The notes under the pieces: generated by a model
Seen by the model: only the letters and a program-made list of their open reading frames with translations
Told to the model about the DNA's origin: nothing
Databases searched by the model: none
Part shown: piece by piece, positions 40,648 through 49,390 of the stretch
Position numbering within the stretch: position 1 is the stretch's first letter
Layout: each line of letters opens with the position of its first letter
Source of the DNA: Chryseobacterium pennae
Lineage (GTDB): Bacteria; Bacteroidota; Bacteroidia; Flavobacteriales; Weeksellaceae
DNA length: 64,000 nt
Assembly (NCBI RefSeq): GCF_003385515.1
Contig: NZ_QNVT01000021.1
Location: 1 to 64,000 of the forward strand
Direction: 5' to 3'
Translations under genes and position numbers: made by a program

Positions 40648-41642
40648 TGGACTTCTTTAATGACCATAAGAAACTTTTTTCTTCAGCACTGGCGTTTTTC
40701 CTTTTTCTGACACTGATTATATGCATCTTTCCTGCTCTGAACAACCAGAAAGTATATCAGCCTTTGCAGGGAAGTAAAGCACTCACAGAAGAAGAAAGCC
40801 GTGGAAAAGCAATCTATATTCGTGAAGGTTGTGTGGCATGCCATACCCAACAGGTCCGTAATGTGGATATGGATCAGGTATTCGGAAACCGCCCAAGTCT
40901 GGCAGTAGATTACGCGAGAAACAAAAGGCTGAATCTATTTCAGAATACAGCTACCCTGATGGGGACCGAAAGAACAGGTCCAGATCTTACCAATATTGGC
41001 ATACGGCAATCCAGCAAAGACTGGCAGTATTCTCACCTTTTCAATCCAAGGTCAGTCGTTCCACAATCCATAATGCCTTCATATCAATGGCTGTTTCTCA
41101 TCAAAGAACAATTAGATCCCGGAGATAAGGAGATCAGTCTTCCCGATGCTTTTAAAAGGAAAATTAAGGGTAAGATAGTTCCGTCAAAAGATGCAAGTGA
41201 TCTGGTGGCTTATCTGCTTAGCCTTAAACAGACGGAGCTTCCTAAAAGTATTCCGACAAGGGAGTTCCTGTACAAAAAAGAAGAGAAAAAAACTAATGGA
41301 ACTGCCGGAGGTGATAATCTCCCGGATGGAGAAGCATTATTTGCAGCCAACTGTGCCACCTGTCATCAGGCTACCGGAGAAGGCGTTCCCGGAGCATTTC
41401 CTCCATTGAAAGGTGATAAAGTAGTTTTAGGTGACAACCTGGAGCTGTATGTTACCATTATTATGAAAGGATATAATGGTTTAGCCCCTCAATTCGGAGA
41501 AATGCCACCTGTAGGAACCAATGCCAATTTCAAGCCTGAAGATGTGGCAGCCCTTATCAATCACGAAAGAACAGGCTGGGGGAACAACGGTAAGAAAGTT
41601 ACTGTTGAAGAAGTAAAAACAATCATGGATAAAATAAAATGA
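40647..41642 (+). CDS. CcoO-like diheme protein: CcoO domain fused to a cytochrome c domain
   Basis: 331 residues. An N-terminal transmembrane anchor (about 11-31) is followed by a CcoO-like monoheme domain with IREGCVACHTQQVR (CxxCH at 62-66) and the axial-Met motif SIMPSYQWL (Met142). After a linker (about 195-222) comes a second class I cytochrome domain with CATCH (235-239) and EMPP. The TAATG junction with CcoN implies translational coupling. A normal cbb3 operon has separate CcoO and a diheme CcoP; here one protein carries both roles with two hemes. Periplasmic location is expected. Confidence 0.87.
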   Translation: MDFFNDHKKLFSSALAFFLFLTLIICIFPALNNQKVYQPLQGSKALTEEESRGKAIYIREGCVACHTQQVRNVDMDQVFGNRPSLAVDYARNKRLNLFQNTATLMGTERTGPDLTNIGIRQSSKDWQYSHLFNPRSVVPQSIMPSYQWLFLIKEQLDPGDKEISLPDAFKRKIKGKIVPSKDASDLVAYLLSLKQTELPKSIPTREFLYKKEEKKTNGTAGGDNLPDGEALFAANCATCHQATGEGVPGAFPPLKGDKVVLGDNLELYVTIIMKGYNGLAPQFGEMPPVGTNANFKPEDVAALINHERTGWGNNGKKVTVEEVKTIMDKIK

Positions 41643-41643
41643 T

Positions 41644-41907
41644 ATGAAAAAGATACATTATATAATACTGCCAATACTGATATTATGGACAAACTATTTT
41701 CAGGCCTGTGATGCCTGTAAACTACAACAGCCTAAAATCACCAGAAATTTCACCCACGGCCCGGGTCCTGAATCCAGCTGGGATTGGTTCATCGTGGGTG
41801 GAATGGCCCTGTTTACACTGGTTACCCTATTTTATTCGCTAAAGTTTCTCATCAAACCAGGCGAAAAGAATAAGAAGCATATCAAAAATAATGTCCTTAA
41901 TTTTTAA
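41644..41907 (+). CDS. Small membrane protein with CxxC motif in the oxidase operon
   Basis: 87 residues. A hydrophobic N-end (about 4-18) ends near ACDACK, a CxxC pair directly after the possible signal. A second transmembrane segment follows (about 50-70, WFIVGGMALFTLVTLFYSL) with a basic tail. It starts one base after the CcoO-like stop. The size and single C-terminal helix recall CcoQ-type or CcoP N-terminal helices, but the CxxC suggests a metal or redox role. Family not recognised. Confidence 0.7.
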   Translation: MKKIHYIILPILILWTNYFQACDACKLQQPKITRNFTHGPGPESSWDWFIVGGMALFTLVTLFYSLKFLIKPGEKNKKHIKNNVLNF

Positions 41908-41918
41908 ATCTGAAATAA

Positions 41919-42320
41919 ATGGGAAAGCACAATGCCACCGTTTTTCTTTATATAGATGAAGAACCTGACCCGATTGCTGAACTTCAGACTCCTATCGTTT
42001 TTAATCTGGATACGACCAAGCTTACAGATGGAGAACATACTTTAAAGATAATCAGCAAGTTTGGAAATAAAGAAGGATTAAAAATTATTCATTTCAATGT
42101 CCGGAACGGTCCTATTATTCACCTGGAAGGGCTTTCTGACCAGGAAACTGTAAATGGTGTTCTTCCTTTAATGCTTAATGCCTATGATACAGGAAAGAAC
42201 CAGAGCTTTATTATCAAAGGAAGTGAAAATCCACGTACCATACCGGTTTGGGTATGGATCATTGCGCTTGTTTTTGCAGCATGGGGAGCATTTTATCTGG
42301 TTACCAATTTCAGTTTATAG
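41919..42320 (+). CDS. Small protein with C-terminal membrane anchor, last gene of the oxidase operon
   Basis: 133 residues, family not recognised. The first 105 residues look like one beta-sandwich (Ig-like pattern: TPIVFNLDTTKLTDGEHTLKI, IHFNVRNG). The C-terminal helix (about 110-130, WVWIIALVFAAWGAFYLV) would anchor it. There is no signal peptide, so the soluble part may be cytoplasmic, although Ig-like domains are usually periplasmic. It begins 11 bases after the CxxC protein and ends before a strong terminator; it is probably an accessory subunit or assembly factor of the oxidase. Confidence 0.65.
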   Translation: MGKHNATVFLYIDEEPDPIAELQTPIVFNLDTTKLTDGEHTLKIISKFGNKEGLKIIHFNVRNGPIIHLEGLSDQETVNGVLPLMLNAYDTGKNQSFIIKGSENPRTIPVWVWIIALVFAAWGAFYLVTNFSL

Positions 42321-42378
42321 TTATCATTATATTGTTTGTTCGTTTATTTTTTTTACTTATCTGAAATACGGGTAAGAT

Positions 42379-42424
42379 AGAGGCTGTCTCAAAAGTAAAA
42401 AACAATACTTTTGAGACAGCCTCT
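42379..42424. terminator. Long perfect hairpin, terminator of the oxidase operon
   Basis: AGAGGCTGTCTCAAAAGTA (42379-42397) and its perfect 19-base complement (42406-42424) enclose an 8-base loop, followed by TTTATT. It sits between two convergent transcription units and may serve both. GAGGCTGTCTCAAAA is also seen at the ends of some insertion sequences. Confidence 0.8.
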
Positions 42425-42443
42425 TTATTAAAAGACCAATAAG

Positions 42444-42533
42444 CAGACAGGATTCAGAATCGTATAAGGTAAAATCAAAAGATTTTAAAACGAAACTATA
42501 AAAACAAAATCCTTATTCTGAAAGTCCTGTCTG
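42444..42533. repeat. Nested imperfect palindrome
   Basis: CAGACAGGATTCAGAAT...AAGG (42444-42469) and CCTTATTCTGAAAGTCCTGTCTG (abridged, 42511-42533) pair over most of their length; inside is a small perfect hairpin TAAAATC-AAAA-GATTTTA (42470-42487). No gene is present. It could be a terminator array of the DUF2723 gene, or a dispersed element. Confidence 0.5.
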
Positions 42534-42546
42534 ATCTTAATGATTA

Positions 42547-45500
42547 TTATTGTGTAGCTTTAATGATTGCGGTAGTGATCTGCTCTTCCTTCTTCTTTGC
42601 ATAAGTAGAATCAAAAGGTTCCATTACATTGAATAAATACTGATAAAAAGGAGCTATCTGCTGAACTTTTTCAGATTCCTTCGCTGCTTTTTCTTTATCC
42701 ATCTGCTGGAGTCTGCTGATAAAAATATTGAACTTTTTATCTATTGGTTCCACGGAATTTAGAAGATAAGCCTGAGCCTTTTCATTCTGTCCCAGTTTTC
42801 TGTATGCTTCCGTTACTGCAGAAACAACAAGACTATATTCCATAGGCTTAGATCTCATCTGTCTTCTGGCTGCAGCCTGGAATTTAGGAGAAAGTCCCAA
42901 ATAATAGTCATATTCAGAAAATATATCTTTCTTAAGATTTTTAGCCAATTGAAGCCCTTTTTCTTCCTGGCCTGCAACAATGTAAGCTGTAACAATCGAG
43001 CTTAATGAACGGGGATCATTGTATTTTTCAGCAGGAATTTCCTTCGTTACAAGGCCCAGCAACTCTGAAGCTTTTGCTTTCTCACCAACCGCCATCAATG
43101 CAGAAACCGCCCTGCTCACGGACATTCTATAGCTCATAATATCAGATATTCCCGTATCATCATAATGGATGCTAAGATCCTTAAAGTTGCCCCATTTGTA
43201 ATTTTTCACCACGTTATACAACGAATGAGCATCTACCCTGCCTTTGTCGCCATCGGGACTTTGAGGAGTACGGATAGGAACCAGCTTATAACTAAAGCCG
43301 TCAAACTGAAGATAATCATCAAGGTAAAAGATGTTTTCACTGTCATACATTCCTCCGGATGAGAAGCTGATTGGGCGTTTCCAATCAAAATTTGCAAGTA
43401 TATCCAGCATAATGAGATGACTTTTATAAAGAGTATTCGCTTCATAATTAATAGGAATCTGATCCACAGTATCCGCAAGATCAGACGGACTAATGATACC
43501 AGACTTTACAGCATTGTCTTTATTCACCGGAAGAATGAATTTATTGACCGGGATAATATTATATCTTTCATATTCTTTCTCCCCGAAATACATTTTCAGG
43601 AGCTCGTCTTTTGCAGGAGATTTATATTTCAGAAACCCGATAGCCTCTTTTACCGTCATTGAATCCTGAGTCAGGAATTTTCTGAATTCCTGAAATTCTG
43701 TATCGGGCGCTCCCTGTTCTTTTAACATGGTAAATATCCCTTCCCAGTCTTCTTTTTTCATCAGGTACACCTGGTCATTTACCCCATCCCGGTAATCTTC
43801 ATGTTTTAATTCCCCCGGAATTCCCATTGCATTGTAGGTTCTTCTTTTTACCTGATCAATATTCCATGGAGTGGCCAGCATGGTAAAATTCACCGTTTTT
43901 ACATCATCCCTGAATCGTTCTGTTTCCTGAAGCCCCCAAACCGGATAAGTATCATTATCAGCATAGCAGAAAACAATCCCGTTTTTAGGCAGTGATGCCA
44001 GAAAGGAATGGGCAGAATCATAAGCTGCGGATTTCTTGCTGCGGTCGTGTGGAACATAATTCTGGAAGCCCATCATGAAAGGAATTCCCAACAGGATTAC
44101 TCCAAGTACAATATTGGCTGTATTAGATTTTATTTTGGACTGAATAAACCAAAGAATACTTCCTGCACCCAGTCCGATCCAGATCGCAAAAGCATAAAAC
44201 GAACCTACCATTGCATAGTCTCTTTCTCTTGGTTCAAAAGGTTTCACACCTGTATAAAAAACAATTCCAATACTGGTAATAACAAACAGTGAAAGAATCG
44301 CATAGAATCTTCCAAAATCTCTGTTCAGCTGGAAAAAGAAACCAATTAGCCCCAATATAAGTGGCAGAAAAAAGAATTTCACAGTACTTTCATTGTTAAA
44401 CTTAGCCGGCATATTATCCTGACTCCCCAATAAAGCATTATCTATAAAAGAGAATCCTGAAATCCAGTTCCCATGGGTATTTTCCAAATGTCCCTGTAAA
44501 TCATTCTGTCTTCCCACAAAATTCCACATCAGATATCTTACAAAATAATACCCGTTCTGAAAGGAGATAAAATAATCCATATTCTGGGCAAAAGAAGGCT
44601 TTTGTACATTGATAAGATCATAAGGTTTTACTTTCATATAATCTTCTACTGTAATAGAATCATCTTCATATTTTGCCCTTAGTTCATTAAAGATCTGCTT
44701 AGCCTGCGGATTGTCTGCCACATCTTCATTACCATCGTTGAATGTAAAATCCGGAGCTCCGTACATTGAAATATAATTAGCCATCACTTCTTTGTCCTCA
44801 CTGAACATTCTTGGCATAAAGCTTATATGGGCTTTATTATAGACATAGCTAAACCTCTCACCTGTTTTCCTGTAGGACTTTGTTTTTTCGTCCTTTTCAT
44901 AAGTATCTCCGGTTATTTTCCTTTTGTAACTTCCATCTTCATTCTTTTCCAACCCTTTTCTGTCAAGGGCGGCTGTATAATTCTGTCCATAAATTGTTGG
45001 CCAGTCTCCATACTGCTCTCTGTTGTAGTAATCCTTCATTCCGATAGCCGTATCAGGACTATTAAGGTTCATTGGCGGATTGGCATTTGCCCTGATCGGA
45101 ATAACCATCCAGCACGAAAAGCCTATTATCATATACACCACAGATAAAACAATGGTCTGATAGATGTTTCTTTTTGCTTTCCCTGCATATTTAATCATCA
45201 AATAACAGATGGCTGCCATCAAAATAAAAGCGACAACAGTTCCGGAATGGAAAGGAAGTCCTAAACCGTTCACAAAGAAAATTTCCAATTGTCCGAACAT
45301 TGTCATAATCAATGGGAAAATAATTTTAAAAACAAATGCAAGCACACCAAGTGTTATCAGATTAGCACAGATAAAACTCTTCCAGCTAAATGTATATTTT
45401 CTGGCATAATACACCAGACAAACGGCTGGAATAGCCAGCATACACATCATGTGTACTCCCACCGAAAGCCCGAGAATAAAGAAAATAAGAATAATCCATC

Positions 45501-46032
45501 TTTCACTGTCAGCAGCTTTATATTCGTTTTCCCATTTCGTAATCAGCCAGACCACAAGGGCAATAAATAAAGAAGCCATTGAATATACTTCTCCTTCTAC
45601 CGCCGAAAACCAAAATGTATCTGAAAATGTAAAACACAGAGCTCCAATAGCACCTGCAAACAGAATTGAAATCTCCTGGTGCCTGGTAATGTCTTCAAAA
45701 TCTTTATTTAAAAGCCTTCTTAAAAAATGCGTAATGGTCCAGAAAAGGAACAAAATCGTCAATGCACTGAAAAGTGCTGACATTGCATTGATTACTATTG
45801 AATAATTTTCAGTATTTCCAAAGGCAAAAATTCCGGCTACAGCTCCTGCAATCTGAAATAAGGCCGCACCCGGAGCATGGGTCACTTCAAGCTTAGTCGC
45901 TGAAGAAATATATTCCCCGCAGTCCCAGAAACTCAGAAAATGCTCCATCGTAGAGAAATAAGTAATTAATGCAATAACGAAAAGGAACCATCCCAGTACG
46001 GTGTTCCATTTTTTAAAAGACCAGTGTTTCAT
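42547..46032 (-). CDS. DUF2723 membrane protein (GT-C-type glycosyltransferase-like)
   Basis: 1161 residues, a typical length for this large Bacteroidota family. The N-terminal half has about 12 membrane helices with an acidic/aromatic loop (STMEHFLSFWDCGEYISSATKLE, abridged) after helix 1, as in GT-C transferases of the protein-O-mannosyl type, and a further helix block at about 560-680. The soluble C-terminal part ends in TPR-like helices (SELLGLVTKEIPAEKYND, AQEEKGLQLAKNL). Eukaryotic TMEM260 relatives are O-mannosyltransferases, so protein glycosylation is a reasonable family-level inference; acceptor unknown. Transcribed alone, toward the oxidase operon. Confidence 0.88.
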   Translation of the reverse strand: MKHWSFKKWNTVLGWFLFVIALITYFSTMEHFLSFWDCGEYISSATKLEVTHAPGAALFQIAGAVAGIFAFGNTENYSIVINAMSALFSALTILFLFWTITHFLRRLLNKDFEDITRHQEISILFAGAIGALCFTFSDTFWFSAVEGEVYSMASLFIALVVWLITKWENEYKAADSERWIILIFFILGLSVGVHMMCMLAIPAVCLVYYARKYTFSWKSFICANLITLGVLAFVFKIIFPLIMTMFGQLEIFFVNGLGLPFHSGTVVAFILMAAICYLMIKYAGKAKRNIYQTIVLSVVYMIIGFSCWMVIPIRANANPPMNLNSPDTAIGMKDYYNREQYGDWPTIYGQNYTAALDRKGLEKNEDGSYKRKITGDTYEKDEKTKSYRKTGERFSYVYNKAHISFMPRMFSEDKEVMANYISMYGAPDFTFNDGNEDVADNPQAKQIFNELRAKYEDDSITVEDYMKVKPYDLINVQKPSFAQNMDYFISFQNGYYFVRYLMWNFVGRQNDLQGHLENTHGNWISGFSFIDNALLGSQDNMPAKFNNESTVKFFFLPLILGLIGFFFQLNRDFGRFYAILSLFVITSIGIVFYTGVKPFEPRERDYAMVGSFYAFAIWIGLGAGSILWFIQSKIKSNTANIVLGVILLGIPFMMGFQNYVPHDRSKKSAAYDSAHSFLASLPKNGIVFCYADNDTYPVWGLQETERFRDDVKTVNFTMLATPWNIDQVKRRTYNAMGIPGELKHEDYRDGVNDQVYLMKKEDWEGIFTMLKEQGAPDTEFQEFRKFLTQDSMTVKEAIGFLKYKSPAKDELLKMYFGEKEYERYNIIPVNKFILPVNKDNAVKSGIISPSDLADTVDQIPINYEANTLYKSHLIMLDILANFDWKRPISFSSGGMYDSENIFYLDDYLQFDGFSYKLVPIRTPQSPDGDKGRVDAHSLYNVVKNYKWGNFKDLSIHYDDTGISDIMSYRMSVSRAVSALMAVGEKAKASELLGLVTKEIPAEKYNDPRSLSSIVTAYIVAGQEEKGLQLAKNLKKDIFSEYDYYLGLSPKFQAAARRQMRSKPMEYSLVVSAVTEAYRKLGQNEKAQAYLLNSVEPIDKKFNIFISRLQQMDKEKAAKESEKVQQIAPFYQYLFNVMEPFDSTYAKKKEEQITTAIIKATQ

Positions 46033-46201
46033 ATAATATTTTTCAATATTAGTATGACAACTGATGGTAAAGAGACATTACATCGACCTGTGATTTTTTT
46101 TAATAAAATTATGAATCAGACTGGAAACGAGACGTTTTTGAGTATAAAATAACTTCATTGAATATTTAGCCTGGCAGTAATTTCCAGTGTCCAACTCTAT
46201 T

Positions 46202-46990
46202 TTAGTATGTATTATTCAGTCCTCCATCCAGAGGAATACTTGTTCCGGTAAGGTAAGACGCATATTCTGAAGCTAAGAAAGCTACCAGATGGCCATATTC
46301 TTCAGGTTTTCCGAACCTTTTCATCGGGATTTTGTTTTCACGGGCTTTTTTTATTTCATCTGAAGATGCATTGGTTTGCTCTGCCTCATGATTCACCAGC
46401 TTCTGAATACGTTCTGTATCAAAATACCCGGTCAGAATATTATTGACGGTAATATGATGCTGAGCCACTTCATTGGATAGAGTTTTTGCCCATGCTACTA
46501 CAGCTGAACGGATAGAATTAGAAAGTGCCAGATTCCCGATAGGTTCTTTTACAGAAAGTGAAGAAACATTAATGATACGGCCCTTTTTCTGTGAAATCAT
46601 ATAAGGAAGAGCCAGTAAAGTAGTTTCACAAACAGTTTTAAAAAGAAGATCAAAGGCTTTTTGATAGTCTTCAGTGTTTTTTTCAAGCGCCAGTCCTGGC
46701 TCCGGACCATTGGTATTATTCACCAAAATATCTATAGAATTTGTATTAAAGTATTCTCTAATACTCTTTTTATAATTATTAAAATCTGAAAAATCAACCA
46801 CCAGATACTGGTGTTTCTGCTCGGGACCTACAATGGGTAATGAAGCCATAAAGTCTTTAAGCTTTGCTTCGTTGCGGGCCATAATGGTAACATTGGCTCC
46901 ACATTTTGCCAGTTCAATGGCTATTCCTGCTCCTATTCCCTGCGTAGCTCCTCCTACCAGTGCATTTTTTGAAAAAAATTGAATATTCAT
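46202..46990 (-). CDS. SDR-family protein lacking the canonical catalytic Tyr/Lys
   Basis: 262 residues with the SDR Rossmann fold: GGATQGIGAGIA (cofactor loop, residues 13-24), DFSDF, NNTNG (91-95, the NNAG motif) and Ser143/Ser144. The C-end is standard (GTSIPLDGG). At the active-site helix, however, the usual YxxxK is replaced by ALSNSIRSAV: Leu156 and Ile160 stand where Tyr and Lys are expected, with Arg161 next. It may bind NAD(P) with altered catalysis. It has its own unit, since a terminator separates it from the RidA gene upstream. Confidence 0.83.
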   Translation of the reverse strand: MNIQFFSKNALVGGATQGIGAGIAIELAKCGANVTIMARNEAKLKDFMASLPIVGPEQKHQYLVVDFSDFNNYKKSIREYFNTNSIDILVNNTNGPEPGLALEKNTEDYQKAFDLLFKTVCETTLLALPYMISQKKGRIINVSSLSVKEPIGNLALSNSIRSAVVAWAKTLSNEVAQHHITVNNILTGYFDTERIQKLVNHEAEQTNASSDEIKKARENKIPMKRFGKPEEYGHLVAFLASEYASYLTGTSIPLDGGLNNTY

Positions 46991-47030
46991 TGTTCAGTAA
47001 TGATTAGAAATTAATCAATATAAAGGTAAG

Positions 47031-47055
47031 AAAAAACCTCCAAATACATTGGAGG
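47031..47055 (-). terminator. Terminator of the RidA gene
   Basis: CCTCCAA (47037-47043) and TTGGAGG (47049-47055) pair perfectly around a 5-base loop; on the minus strand TTTTTT follows. It lies 26 bases after the RidA stop. Confidence 0.8.
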
Positions 47056-47080
47056 CTAGGTTTTAAAGCAATACTAAAGA

Positions 47081-47470
47081 TCATTTAACAACTGTGGCTT
47101 CTAATTCCACTTTCAAGGTTTCAAATAACCCATTGACTTCAAGCATCGTAACTGCCTGCTCAATATTATGGACTGCAATCCATTCCTGAAGAACAGGAAA
47201 ATGAGGCCATAACTCCTGAGTTGAAGTGGTATAGATATTTAATCTTACAATTCCTCTACACTCATACCCTGCTGCTGTAATTACTTCTTCAAGATTTGCT
47301 ATTGCCTGCTCCAGCTGACTTTTCATATCTTCATTACTGGAAGTACCATCCGGATCAATAGCTGCCTGCCCTGAGCAATATAAAGTACTTTCTACATTCT
47401 TTACCTCTACAGCCTGTGCATAGCTTCTCTCATTTTGCCATTTCCATGGGTTTATAATTCTTTTTTTCAT
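47081..47470 (-). CDS. RidA/YjgF-family protein
   Basis: 129 residues. RidA proteins are small trimeric enzymes that hydrolyse enamine/imine intermediates. Segments resembling the family are LYCSGQAAIDPDG, MKSQLEQAIANLEEVITAAG and the Arg of IVRLNIYTTS. The Crp/Fnr gene at 47569 ends 98 bases upstream on the same strand, so the two may share a transcript. The substrate is not evident. The start is the first ATG after the gap (MKKRIINP). Confidence 0.87.
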   Translation of the reverse strand: MKKRIINPWKWQNERSYAQAVEVKNVESTLYCSGQAAIDPDGTSSNEDMKSQLEQAIANLEEVITAAGYECRGIVRLNIYTTSTQELWPHFPVLQEWIAVHNIEQAVTMLEVNGLFETLKVELEATVVK

Positions 47471-47568
47471 TGTTGAATTTTGTTATACGTTACTGTGCAA
47501 AATTGCAGAATAGGTATGGCAAAATTCCGTGACCGCAATCACGATTATCAAGTGAGAAAGATCACAGT

Positions 47569-48132
47569 TTATATTGATAAACGGCTCAGAGTTTCCCGGG
47601 AAACTCCCAGATAAGCAGCAAGTAATGATTTTGGGACACGCTGTACCAGAGACGGATATTTCTTCAAGAGCTGTTCATAGCGCTCTTTTATCCCGGTAGT
47701 CATGGTAGAAATAATGCGTTGTTGTGCAGAAATAAATCCCATATAGGCTTTTTCCAGAAAGAAATGTTCCATTTTAGGGTGAATACTGCAGATTTTTCTG
47801 TAATCCTCAAGGGTAAGACATAACACTTCCACATCCTCTATGCATTCCAATGACATGGTTGCTTTTTTGCTTTGATAATAAGCAGGAAAATCAGTTTCCC
47901 ACCAGTCTTCCATTGCAAATCCTATGATGTGCCCCTTTCCGGTATCATCAGTATATACTAATTTCAGAAGACCTTCCAGGACAAAGTAATTGTAGGGTAC
48001 AAGCTCTCCCTCTTGTACTAAAAACTGATGCTTTTTATATTTTTTATAGGTAAAACAGGAAGATATATATTCAAATTCTTCATCACTAAGAGGAAGTACT
48101 TTTTCGATATGAACTCTTAACCGGTCAGGCAT
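47569..48132 (-). CDS. Crp/Fnr-family regulator
   Basis: 187 residues: cyclic-nucleotide-binding-like barrel (about 20-115, KKHQFLVQEGELVPYNYFVLEGLLKL) and a C-terminal HTH (about 155-187, VPKSLLAAYLGVSRETLSRL). It ends right after the recognition helix, shorter than most Crp proteins, but this short end is common in Bacteroidota Crp/Fnr paralogues. No N-terminal Cys cluster, so it is not a canonical Fnr. Its effector is unknown; RidA downstream is the nearest candidate target. Confidence 0.88.
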   Translation of the reverse strand: MPDRLRVHIEKVLPLSDEEFEYISSCFTYKKYKKHQFLVQEGELVPYNYFVLEGLLKLVYTDDTGKGHIIGFAMEDWWETDFPAYYQSKKATMSLECIEDVEVLCLTLEDYRKICSIHPKMEHFFLEKAYMGFISAQQRIISTMTTGIKERYEQLLKKYPSLVQRVPKSLLAAYLGVSRETLSRLSI

Positions 48133-48201
48133 ATTCTATTTCTTAGGATATAAAAATACTGTTTTTTCACGAGGAAGATTACAGCGGCTTATCCATCTTT
48201 T

Positions 48202-48792
48202 TTATGTATTACGTTCCACGCAGATATAAGAAGAGTTCTTTTTGTCATAGAATACTTCTATAAAAGGTTCATCTTGTAATCCGATCTGAAAAAGGAACTC
48301 CAGATCTTCATTCCACTGCATAGGAACATCATCTTCCGGCCAGGTCATTGCCCAACCACCCTGATAAGCAAAAATCCCATCATTGGAATAGATAGGATGA
48401 GAATCCATCCAGATATCTGTGTATTCATCGGAGGCAAAAGCAAATAAGCTGAACAAGTCATTCTTATCACCATCATTTTCGGTAATCCATTTCTGAATTT
48501 CCTCATCACCATAATGCATTAATGTCTCAAATGGTGGGTAAATTTCTATTGTTCTTTCTTCTAAGGCAGTGTATGTATGCAAATCAACCGATTCTATATC
48601 AATCGGTAAAAAGCTGAATTCATCCTGCTCTTCCGTAAGCCCCATCCATTGATCTAAATGTTTTATCAGAAAACGAACTGGTTCGTTTTCATTCGCATAA
48701 GCGATGATTTCATTGGAATCATTGGCTGAAACAAACACCTGTGCCTTACGGATCATGGGTTGTGCCTTTTCCTTCAATTGGTCTACATTCAT
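48202..48792 (-). CDS. Hypothetical protein, possible immunity-type
   Basis: 196 residues, soluble, very acidic; not recognised. It has many aromatic residues and a central segment (SLFAFASDEYTDIWMDSHPIY, abridged) that recalls SMI1/KNR4-like or related immunity folds. It heads toward two further unknown acidic proteins on the same strand, the next being SUKH-like. No toxin is adjacent. Alternative: an orphan cytoplasmic protein of unrelated role. Confidence 0.6.
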   Translation of the reverse strand: MNVDQLKEKAQPMIRKAQVFVSANDSNEIIAYANENEPVRFLIKHLDQWMGLTEEQDEFSFLPIDIESVDLHTYTALEERTIEIYPPFETLMHYGDEEIQKWITENDGDKNDLFSLFAFASDEYTDIWMDSHPIYSNDGIFAYQGGWAMTWPEDDVPMQWNEDLEFLFQIGLQDEPFIEVFYDKKNSSYICVERNT

Positions 48793-48899
48793 AAGAAATA
48801 TGAAAAATGGTATTGATGTTTTTAAATAACTTTCTTTCGAATCAAAAATAGTCCATTTCCCCAGACATTACAACCTTCAGAACATTATTCATGCTAAAG

Positions 48900-49385
48900 T
48901 TAAGTTTCAAAAGGATAATTTTCACCCAGCTTAGTATGGATAACATTCAATGCATCGTAAAACCTTTGTCTCACAGATTCTGAAATCTCATTATGCTCCT
49001 CAAAGTACACATCCAACTGCTGAATAATGAGTGCCATCTGCAGCCATTGTTCAAAATTGATATGCATGGACTGTAATTTTTCATCATAATCATGATCATA
49101 AAAGAAAACAACTCCATTTCTATCCAGAAACCATTGATCTCCCTGTCCATTCCCGGCAAAACACCAATAATCAGGCAGTATAAATTCCTTATTTTGATTA
49201 ACTGCTTCAACAGCATTATACAAAATAGCTTCCGATGCAATCTCTGTTGTTTTGATTAAAGGAGCCAGCTTTTTATAGTATTCGGGAAAAGGAAAATCAA
49301 TGGTTTTGGGAAAATTCTGTACGTTTCCTTTTTCCTTTAAAATTTCAGCTACTATTTCTTCAATGGATCGTATTTTAAATGACAT
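48900..49385 (-). CDS. SMI1/KNR4 (SUKH)-like protein, probable orphan immunity protein
   Basis: 161 residues. The segment DYWCFAGNGQGDQWFLDRNG, followed by VVFFYDHDYDE and FEQWLQMALI, is the pattern of SUKH-superfamily proteins, many of which neutralise polymorphic toxins; others have housekeeping roles. It is acidic, with no signal peptide. The next gene upstream ends 5 bases before it, so the two are co-transcribed. No polymorphic-toxin gene is visible in the window. Confidence 0.7.
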   Translation of the reverse strand: MSFKIRSIEEIVAEILKEKGNVQNFPKTIDFPFPEYYKKLAPLIKTTEIASEAILYNAVEAVNQNKEFILPDYWCFAGNGQGDQWFLDRNGVVFFYDHDYDEKLQSMHINFEQWLQMALIIQQLDVYFEEHNEISESVRQRFYDALNVIHTKLGENYPFET

Positions 49386-49390
49386 TATTG

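Noticed and set aside
42379-42424. An insertion sequence, because GAGGCTGTCTCAAAA also occurs at some IS ends
   Set aside because: No transposase, no second copy as a long terminal repeat, and the sequence makes a textbook terminator hairpin between convergent operons.
43165-45805. Several plus-strand ORFs inside the DUF2723 gene
   Set aside because: They are short antisense frames without features; the minus-strand gene is a complete, recognisable protein.
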